DNA of 12,295 nt. Source: Nitrospinaceae bacterium. Lineage in GTDB: Bacteria > Nitrospinota > Nitrospinia > Nitrospinales > VA-1. Positions 7,550 through 12,295 of this stretch are shown one piece after another (the first letter of the stretch is position 1; every line of letters begins with the position of its first letter). The notes beneath the pieces are model-generated. The model searched no databases, had not been told where the DNA came from, and saw only the letters and a program-made list of their open reading frames with translations. The stretch spans positions 1-12,295 of the forward strand of contig JAJDBA010000328.1 of assembly GCA_029261675.1 (NCBI GenBank), read 5' to 3'. The position numbers and the translations under genes are program-made.

Positions 7550-7626
7550 ACTGAATAAAGCTTATTGCGGTAGATTGAAGTGAGTATTTTTTTATAGAAT
7601 TTTGGCGTGGCTTCCATGAAACTGGA

Positions 7627-8163
7627 TTGCATGTCATTAGAATGAGCTTGAGTAGTGAGAGGTTGGCAAAAGAAATGGGGCTGACGGATAAAGAGTGCGA
7701 AAGAATACGGTACGCAAGCCCGATGCACGATATAGGAAAAATTGGTATACCAGATCCTATACTATTAAAGCCAGGTAAATTGAACCATGATGAATGGGAA
7801 ATAATGAAGACCCATGCTGAGATTGGTGCTCAAATTTTATCAGGAAGCAACTCTCCATTATTACAGTTAGCTGAAAGAATCGCTATTACACATCATGAAA
7901 AATGGGATGGTTCAGGTTACCCTCGAGGTTTAAAAGGCGAAGATATTCCTTTAGTGGGGCGCATCGTTCCTCTATGCGATGTCTTTGATGCTCTGATTAG
8001 TGAACGTCCCTATAAGAAAAAATGGTCTGTTGAAGAAGCAACCAATTTAATTAATAAAGAATCGGGCTCTCACTTTGATCCGGATATTGTTCCAATATTT
8101 ATGAAAATTTTACCCGATTTGCTGGAAATTCAGGAAAAGTACAAAGAATATAACTCAAAATAA
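7627..8163 (+). CDS. HD-GYP domain protein, probable cyclic di-GMP phosphodiesterase, N-terminally truncated
   Basis: HD-GYP domains hydrolyse cyclic di-GMP in the cytoplasm. Visible motifs, numbered from TTG 7627, are the H34-D35 pair in M-H-D-I-G-K-I-G-I-P-D, K-T-H (His63), T-H-H-E-K-W-D-G-S-G-Y-P (His89, His90, GYP signature) and C-D-V-F-D-A-L (Asp118). The homology extends upstream of any usual start: codons 7609-7626 read G-F-H-E-T-G, giving the typical E-T-G-L-H-V-I-R-M-S entry to the domain, and the frame is only closed by TGA at 7576-7578. No ATG, GTG or ribosome site exists there, so translation from the TTG, or from ATG 7642, would lose the metal-binding Glu of the E-T-G-x-H motif. 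The usual N-terminal receiver or sensor domain is absent. It may be a decaying gene or a bare catalytic domain. The domain call is firm; activity is doubtful. Confidence 0.8.
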   Translation: MHVIRMSLSSERLAKEMGLTDKECERIRYASPMHDIGKIGIPDPILLKPGKLNHDEWEIMKTHAEIGAQILSGSNSPLLQLAERIAITHHEKWDGSGYPRGLKGEDIPLVGRIVPLCDVFDALISERPYKKKWSVEEATNLINKESGSHFDPDIVPIFMKILPDLLEIQEKYKEYNSK

Positions 8164-8286
8164 ATTTTTTTTAATTGGGAAATATACGCGAACCATTTAA
8201 TAATTTTTTGGCTTCAAATTTGTCTGGTCGCTCTTTTTATCCTCTAAAAATCTATTGATGGACAAACCAAAATATTAGCCTTTTTT

Positions 8287-9825
8287 ATGGAAGAGAAAGA
8301 AACATTTGAGCGAATACAGAACAACTTAAACGAGTTTGTTTTTTTTAGGTGTGCCCCAAATGGGGTTTTAACCTATCTAAGCTCACGTATTGAAAACATT
8401 GTTGGTTATACGCCAGAGGAATTTCAAACTCACTATTCGACATATATAACAGACCATGAGCTAAATAAAAAAGCCATTGAGCATACCAACCTGGGTTTTA
8501 AAGGAATTCGTCAACCCAAATTCCTTATTCAATACTTCCATAAGAACGGTGAGTTGAGATGGTTTGAAGTTTTTGAGTATCCAGTATTTGGCGAAAACGG
8601 AGAGGTTTTATTTCTTGAAGGTCTCGCCTATGACGTTACTGAAAGAATAGAACTTGATGACGCATTGGTTCAGGCAAAGCTGCAAGCAGAAAAAGCTAAT
8701 AAAGCCAAATCTGAATTTCTGGCCAGAATGAGTCATGAGTTGAGAACACCGATGAACGCCATCTTAGGTTTTACTCAATTGCTGGAAATTGATGCAAAAA
8801 GTAAACTGAGTGATATTGAGAATAAAAACCTTAGGAAAGTTTCCTCGGCAGGAGAACATCTTTTAAATCTCATAAATGAAGTGTTAGATCTTTCGACGAT
8901 TGAGTCAGGGAAAATGGCATTATCCATGGAGGTGGTGAATCTGGATCCTATTATGGATAACGTCATTTCCATTTTGAAACCGCTGACAAAAGAAAATAAT
9001 ATATCGCTTCAGTATCCTAAGGTTCTTGATGGTAATTGTTATATCGAGGCAGATCCTCTTCGATTTAAACAGATTGTTGTAAACCTGATCTCAAATGCCA
9101 TCAAGTACAATAAACCCAATGGTTCCGTGGTCATTTCTTGCGAAAAACGAGAAAATGGCATGATGCGAATAGGAGTAAGAGATACCGGTCATGGAATTGC
9201 TGAGAATAAGAAGGATAAACTGTTCAAGCCTTTTGAGCGTTTGGATGCGGATATTGACCTTATTGAAGGAACGGGTATCGGGCTAACAATAACCAAACAG
9301 CTTATTGAATTAATGAATGGCACTATTGGTTTTGAAAGTGTTTTGGGAGAAGGCAGCTTTTTTTATATTGATATTCCTGTTTCTGATAAATCCCCTGTTC
9401 CCATTCAGGTTGTGAGCAAACCTATCTTGACTAAAGCTGAGTTGGCTGGAAATATCAAAAGAAAGAAGATTTTATATATTGATGATAATCTTGAAAACAT
9501 AGAATTGGTGAAACAATTTCTCGAGAAAAGACCTCATTTTGATTTATTATGTGTCTCCAATGCGCAAGTTGGAATTGAATCAGCTCAAATCGAGACTCCC
9601 GATTTAATATTAATGGATATTCATATGCCGGGTATGGATGGTCTGACAGCATTTAGGCAATTACAGAGAATTACTGAAACTAAGAATATTCCTGTTATAG
9701 CCTTGACCGCAGATGCGATGGATGGCGATATAAAAAAAGCTTTGACTATGGGTTTCAAGGATTACATCACTAAGCCTATTAACTTGGCAAAGTTTCTAGA
9801 GACTATGGATGCAATTTTGGCTTAA
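8287..9825 (+). CDS. Hybrid sensor histidine kinase: PAS - HisKA - HATPase - receiver
   Basis: This 512-residue cytoplasmic kinase would sense a signal through its PAS domain (about residues 10-122, ending in the linker-like Y-D-V-T-E-R), autophosphorylate, and pass the phosphate to its own receiver. The dimerisation domain (about 140-207) holds the phospho-acceptor His150 in M-S-H-E-L-R-T-P-M-N-A-I. The ATPase domain (about 250-365) has the N box (Asn270), D-T-G-H-G-I (299-304) and G-T-G-I-G-L-T-I (328-335). The receiver (about 392-512) has the acidic pair Asp399-Asp400, phospho-acceptor Asp444, Thr474 and Lys496. There is no transmembrane segment, so it senses an internal signal or acts with another receptor. 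The ATG at 8287 has no clear Shine-Dalgarno sequence. No phosphotransfer protein or DNA-binding regulator is adjacent. The partner is unknown; proximity to the HD-GYP frame suggests but does not show a cyclic di-GMP link. Confidence 0.95.
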   Translation: MEEKETFERIQNNLNEFVFFRCAPNGVLTYLSSRIENIVGYTPEEFQTHYSTYITDHELNKKAIEHTNLGFKGIRQPKFLIQYFHKNGELRWFEVFEYPVFGENGEVLFLEGLAYDVTERIELDDALVQAKLQAEKANKAKSEFLARMSHELRTPMNAILGFTQLLEIDAKSKLSDIENKNLRKVSSAGEHLLNLINEVLDLSTIESGKMALSMEVVNLDPIMDNVISILKPLTKENNISLQYPKVLDGNCYIEADPLRFKQIVVNLISNAIKYNKPNGSVVISCEKRENGMMRIGVRDTGHGIAENKKDKLFKPFERLDADIDLIEGTGIGLTITKQLIELMNGTIGFESVLGEGSFFYIDIPVSDKSPVPIQVVSKPILTKAELAGNIKRKKILYIDDNLENIELVKQFLEKRPHFDLLCVSNAQVGIESAQIETPDLILMDIHMPGMDGLTAFRQLQRITETKNIPVIALTADAMDGDIKKALTMGFKDYITKPINLAKFLETMDAILA

Positions 9826-9834
9826 ATTTCTATT

Positions 9835-9920
9835 AAAAATTCCAAGATCAAAAACTGTATGGTAATTGTACTGTAGACCGTAAGTACTCGTGATCACTCT
9901 CCAAAAATTCTAAGGTCAAA
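9835..9920. repeat. Pair of 18-base direct repeats between the hybrid kinase and DUF445 genes
   Basis: A-A-A-A-A-T-T-C-C-A-A-G-A-T-C-A-A-A at 9835-9852 recurs as A-A-A-A-A-T-T-C-T-A-A-G-G-T-C-A-A-A at 9903-9920, with 16 of 18 bases identical and starts 68 bases apart. They lie in the 225-base gap upstream of the DUF445 gene. They could be regulator sites or the trace of a small duplication; nothing decides between these. Confidence 0.4.
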
Positions 9921-10050
9921 TTTTCTTCGTAGTTTTGGTGGCTTGATTTTACGGCCGATTGCTGTCTTTAGGCTTGCTAAGATATTTGCTTGTCCTCTGA
10001 AAACTCGCCTTTTTTCACCTGCCATAATAAAAAATAAGAAAGATAAAACA

Positions 10051-10776
10051 ATGAAGCATATTTTCAACAAGAGCTTTTTAACTAATTTAATTGCTAGTTT
10101 AATTATTGCTGTGGGTTATTTAAGTCCCGTAGAACCAGATTTGATGAAATCCATTGGTTTTTTTGCGCTGTCAGGTGCAGTCACTAACTGGTTGGCGATT
10201 CATATGTTGTTTGAGAAAGTGCCATTTTTATATGGTTCTGGAGTTATTCCTAATCGTTTTGATGAGTTTAAGTTTGCGATTAAAGATTTAATGATGAAGC
10301 AGTTTTTTACTCAGGAAAATGTTGAACAGTTTATTGAAGCGGAGGAACAGCAGGGTAGCCATGTTTTAAATATGGATCCGTTATTGAATGCCATTGATTA
10401 TGACAAGATTTATGAGGGATTAGTGACCTCCATAATGGAGTCTTCTTTTGGCTCAATGTTGCAAATGATGGGTGGAGAGCAGGCGCTTATTCCTTTGCGA
10501 GAACCCTTTATGGAAAAAGTAAAAACTACATTGCGTGAGATGGTAGAGTCTGAACGTTTTAAGGATGTTTTGAAGCAGGGATTGGATTCTCAAAAAGTAG
10601 GTCAGGATATTGTGTCTAAAATAGAAACAATTATTGATAAACGTTTGAATGAATTAACACCTCAGTTGGTTAAGGAAATGGTTCAAAAAATCATCAAAGT
10701 TCATTTAGGGTGGTTGGTTGTTTGGGGCGGAATATTTGGTGGTGTTTTAGGTGCAGTATTTAATTTTGTCGGATAA
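10051..10776 (+). CDS. DUF445 family membrane protein
   Basis: This 241-residue protein matches the DUF445 family, which has no settled biochemical function. A hydrophobic N-terminal pair of segments (about residues 9-27 and 33-52) contains the family's conserved G-A-V-T-N-W-L-A-I-H-M-L-F stretch, followed by Y-G-S-G-V-I-P-N-R-F. A long helical, charged middle part (about 70-215) leads to a C-terminal membrane segment (about 219-239, W-G-G-I-F-G-G-V-L-G-A). The frame is open from a TTG at 9943, but the extra 36 residues are basic and unlike the family, so I chose the ATG at 10051. Only a weak purine-rich A-A-G-A-A-A-G precedes it. No close operon partner is present: the kinase stop is 225 bases upstream and the next gene is convergent. 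Family call is firm; function is not claimed. Confidence 0.88.
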   Translation: MKHIFNKSFLTNLIASLIIAVGYLSPVEPDLMKSIGFFALSGAVTNWLAIHMLFEKVPFLYGSGVIPNRFDEFKFAIKDLMMKQFFTQENVEQFIEAEEQQGSHVLNMDPLLNAIDYDKIYEGLVTSIMESSFGSMLQMMGGEQALIPLREPFMEKVKTTLREMVESERFKDVLKQGLDSQKVGQDIVSKIETIIDKRLNELTPQLVKEMVQKIIKVHLGWLVVWGGIFGGVLGAVFNFVG

Positions 10777-10845
10777 GAAAAATTCGTTTATGAGGGTTAT
10801 TGGTTTCTAATTGCGGGTGGGCGTAGCACTGAGTGGAGTGGGAAT

Positions 10846-11700
10846 TTATATTGCGAGGTCCATCTTGTCATTACGGGCGACCAGCAATGACCCTAAAAAT
10901 TCTTTTGGGGCATCCTTTTTCATAACCACATCTTGCGTTACATTCCATATTCCTGAAGTATTGACTAGGAAGGGTAGATACCAGATAAGACCATGCAGGT
11001 TTGAAGCTGGATTAACCTTCAGGGATATTTCCATATTGGTTGTAGTGCGGGGACCAACTCGGCGTGTCAAAATATTGTGTTTGGTCTTGTCATCCCATTC
11101 GCCATCAAATATTTCGCTAAAAGGTTTACCGATCAATTCATTTGGTTCATAACCAAATGTGCTGGCTGATTGATTGGCGAAACAAATAATTCCATTAGGG
11201 TCGACTTGTAAAATTAGGTCAGATATTGACTCTACAATCTTGCGATATTGTTCCTCACTTCGCAACAACTCCCCGTAACCGGAGTCTATTGCATCGAGGT
11301 CTTCCCGGTTTCTTTTTGAAAGAGTTGTTAAAATATCCCAAACAACTTTAGAGTTGGAGCTAATATAAGTTGAAAAGTTTCCTTTATCTATTTCCAGTAA
11401 TACCGAATCTGTAACTGCTCTTACACTGGCAGAACGAGGTTTAGATTCCAACAGCGACATTTCACCAAAGAAACCGCCGATCTCCACGAAGGCAATGTGT
11501 TTATTTTTTTTGTAAACTTCTAGTTTTCCATCAAGGACGATATACATGCTTTCTTTAAACGAATTTTCCGCAAAAAGAACATTACCCGCCTTCAATGAAA
11601 CACTCTCGCAAGCATAGAGTAGATACCATAAGTCATCGTCCTGAATAAATTTGGAAAACGAAACTTGTTTTAAAGCATCTATTTTTTGGTTTGATGTCAT
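10846..11700 (-). CDS. Cyclic nucleotide-binding (Crp/cNMP) domain plus PAS domain protein, output domain missing
   Basis: This 284-residue protein has an N-terminal cNMP-binding fold (about residues 15-130) with the phosphate-binding cassette G-G-F-F-G-E-M-S-L-L-E-S-K-P-R-S-A-S-V (75-93; Arg89 is the usual phosphate contact). A short helical linker follows, then one PAS domain (about 148-276). There is no DNA-binding helix-turn-helix, kinase, GGDEF or other output domain and no membrane segment. The PAS ends in F-L-G-S-L-L-V-A-R and then breaks off into N-D-K-M-D-L-A-I and a stop, where related sensors continue with D-I-T-E-R and a kinase. The gene is therefore probably a 3'-truncated sensor kinase, although a free-standing two-domain protein that works through a partner is possible. 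The ATG at 11700 lacks a clear ribosome site. It is convergent with the DUF445 gene. Confidence 0.88.
   Translation of the reverse strand: MTSNQKIDALKQVSFSKFIQDDDLWYLLYACESVSLKAGNVLFAENSFKESMYIVLDGKLEVYKKNKHIAFVEIGGFFGEMSLLESKPRSASVRAVTDSVLLEIDKGNFSTYISSNSKVVWDILTTLSKRNREDLDAIDSGYGELLRSEEQYRKIVESISDLILQVDPNGIICFANQSASTFGYEPNELIGKPFSEIFDGEWDDKTKHNILTRRVGPRTTTNMEISLKVNPASNLHGLIWYLPFLVNTSGIWNVTQDVVMKKDAPKEFLGSLLVARNDKMDLAI
10868..10890. repeat. Short inverted repeat at the truncated end of the cNMP-PAS gene
   Basis: T-C-A-T-T-A-C and G-C-A-A-T-G-A flank a 9-base spacer; on the minus strand they pair over 7 positions with one G-T wobble. The sequence resembles the dispersed G-T-C-A-T-T-G-C-G type elements found near gene ends in many genomes, but it partly encodes the last PAS residues, so this may be coincidence. 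Confidence 0.25.
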
Positions 11701-11760
11701 TTTTGGTAAATTAAAATTTTGGGAAAGCCATAAACTCAGCTTATATATCCAACTATAGAT

Positions 11761-11789
11761 AATATACTCCTGTCGGATATAAGTCGCAA
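11761..11789 (-). promoter_or_regulatory. Candidate sigma70 promoter for the cNMP-PAS gene
   Basis: On the minus strand T-T-G-C-G-A (11789-11784) is followed after exactly 17 bases by T-A-T-A-T-T (11766-11761), a 5 of 6 match to the -10 consensus. The leader to the ATG at 11700 would be about 55 bases. The surroundings are AT-rich, so chance matches are likely. Confidence 0.35.
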
Positions 11790-12059
11790 TATAGGAATAC
11801 CATTCTTAAGGAAAAATGCAGAGTTAGGGTATGGTTAAGGTCGGTGGAAAATGTTGCCATATTAATACCCTCGATGGCCTTGTCTAAAAACAGTCTAAAG
11901 GGTCAAAAAATACATTAAGCATTGAACAACTCTAATTTATTCAATTTATTATAGTATTTGAATGGGAAGCTTTGATATGAATGACATTCAAGAATTTGCG
12001 TGTTTGCGTCCCGTCACCATCCCTTTTTGAGAAGGTCTTCCAAGCGTATAACCTGCAGG
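11790..12059. other. Intergenic stretch without a recognisable gene
   Basis: Together with 11701-11760 this is a gap of about 360 bases between two minus-strand genes. A 22-codon plus-strand frame from ATG 11962 has no ribosome site or known family. A 12-base palindrome A-A-C-C-T-G-C-A-G-G-T-T lies at 12051-12062. I see nothing else that can be supported. Confidence 0.5.
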
Positions 12060-12060
12060 T

Positions 12061-12095
12061 TAAGAAACCGGTGACTAGTAATGACCAGCCACCGG
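12061..12095 (-). terminator. Intrinsic terminator of the thioredoxin-fold gene
   Basis: On the minus strand C-C-G-G-T-G-G-C-T-G-G-T pairs with A-C-T-A-G-T-C-A-C-C-G-G around a C-A-T-T loop (12095-12068), then T-T-T-C-T-T-A follows. All 12 positions pair when read as minus-strand RNA (two G-U), whereas the plus-strand copy would have two A-C mismatches, which supports minus-strand use. It lies 15 bases after the stop codon at 12111. Confidence 0.7.
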
Positions 12096-12110
12096 CAAAT
12101 TAATGGATTC

Positions 12111-12295
12111 CTATTTCAAGTCATCAATCGAAGCTCCGAAGTTGATATGAAACGGGGCTCCTCCAACAACCAAGGCAGGTACGGATTTGACTCCTGTTGC
12201 CTCAGCCTCAGAGATCCGTCCCTTGTCGTTGCCTAAATGAACGATCTCTACCTCATAGTCTGAAGGGTTTAGGGCTGATGCAAAACGTTGTTCTG
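12111..12295 (-). CDS. Thioredoxin-fold protein, C-terminal part (N-terminus beyond window)
   Basis: The minus-strand frame enters from the right edge and gives 60 residues before TAG at 12113-12111. The segment T-G-V-K-S-V-P-A-L-V-V-G-G-A-P-F-H-I-N-F-G-A contains the V-P-A-L cis-proline loop that is typical of thioredoxin and glutaredoxin folds, followed by the last beta strands and the start of the terminal helix (S-I-D-D-L-K). The redox Cys-x-x-Cys motif would lie upstream, outside the window, so whether the protein is an active disulfide reductase cannot be judged. It is followed by its own terminator, so it is the last gene of its transcript. Confidence 0.7.
   Translation of the reverse strand, partial: EQRFASALNPSDYEVEIVHLGNDKGRISEAEATGVKSVPALVVGGAPFHINFGASIDDLK

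Noticed and set aside
9943..10050. N-terminal extension of the DUF445 frame from a TTG at 9943
   Set aside because: The extra 36 residues are basic and unlike the family, whose conserved hydrophobic N-terminus begins right after the ATG at 10051.
11837..11868. GGGTAT / ATACCC inverted repeat
   Set aside because: Only six bases pair across a long spacer and there is no T run, so it is not a credible terminator or operator.
11962..12030. A 22-codon plus-strand open frame from ATG 11962
   Set aside because: It has no Shine-Dalgarno site, no good promoter spacing and no recognisable family; chance is the simpler explanation.

Overview
The window looks like chromosomal DNA from a Gram-negative bacterium. 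It carries a lipoprotein-type membrane-fusion protein and an RND inner-membrane pump, both of which need an outer membrane. Base composition is moderate in GC on the left and, judged by eye, more AT-rich to the right of the tRNA at 6835. The mix of proteins (RND pump, DUF502, HD-GYP, hybrid histidine kinase, DUF445, cNMP-PAS protein) would suit a Nitrospinota-, Nitrospirota- or deltaproteobacteria-like genome. That placement is a weak inference; nothing here fixes the taxon.

Left part (1-6737). A partial SAM-dependent methyltransferase gene runs off the left edge on the minus strand. Divergent from it is a two-gene operon for an RND efflux system: a periplasmic adaptor lipoprotein (679-2052) overlapping by 4 bases with a 1080-residue RND transporter (2049-5291). 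No outer-membrane channel gene is in view. Convergent with the pump, with 8 bases between the stops, is a minus-strand pair: a DUF502 membrane protein and an RluA-type pseudouridine synthase. The synthase probably starts at a TTG codon inside the end of the DUF502 gene. A tandem pair of sigma70-like promoters precedes this pair.

Middle (6766-8163). A tRNA-Ala(GGC) gene has a plausible promoter and a clear intrinsic terminator. It is followed by about 670 bases without an intact gene. This stretch holds the debris of at least one gene, a PAS-domain fragment broken by stop codons, and then an HD-GYP phosphodiesterase reading frame that has lost its N-terminus. It reads as a decaying signalling locus beside a tRNA gene.

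Right part (8287-12295). A PAS / histidine kinase / receiver hybrid kinase is followed by a DUF445 membrane protein. On the minus strand there is a cNMP-binding plus PAS protein that ends where a kinase or other output domain would normally begin. At the right edge is the C-terminal part of a thioredoxin-fold protein with its own terminator.

Three signalling proteins (HD-GYP, hybrid kinase, cNMP-PAS) lie within about 4 kb. Two of them are truncated and are probably in decay or reduced to single domains. I found no CRISPR array, transposase, phage module or other clearly new system. The most informative observations are the gene decay beside the tRNA, the two truncated regulators, and the altered proton-relay residues with an extra periplasmic loop in the RND pump.
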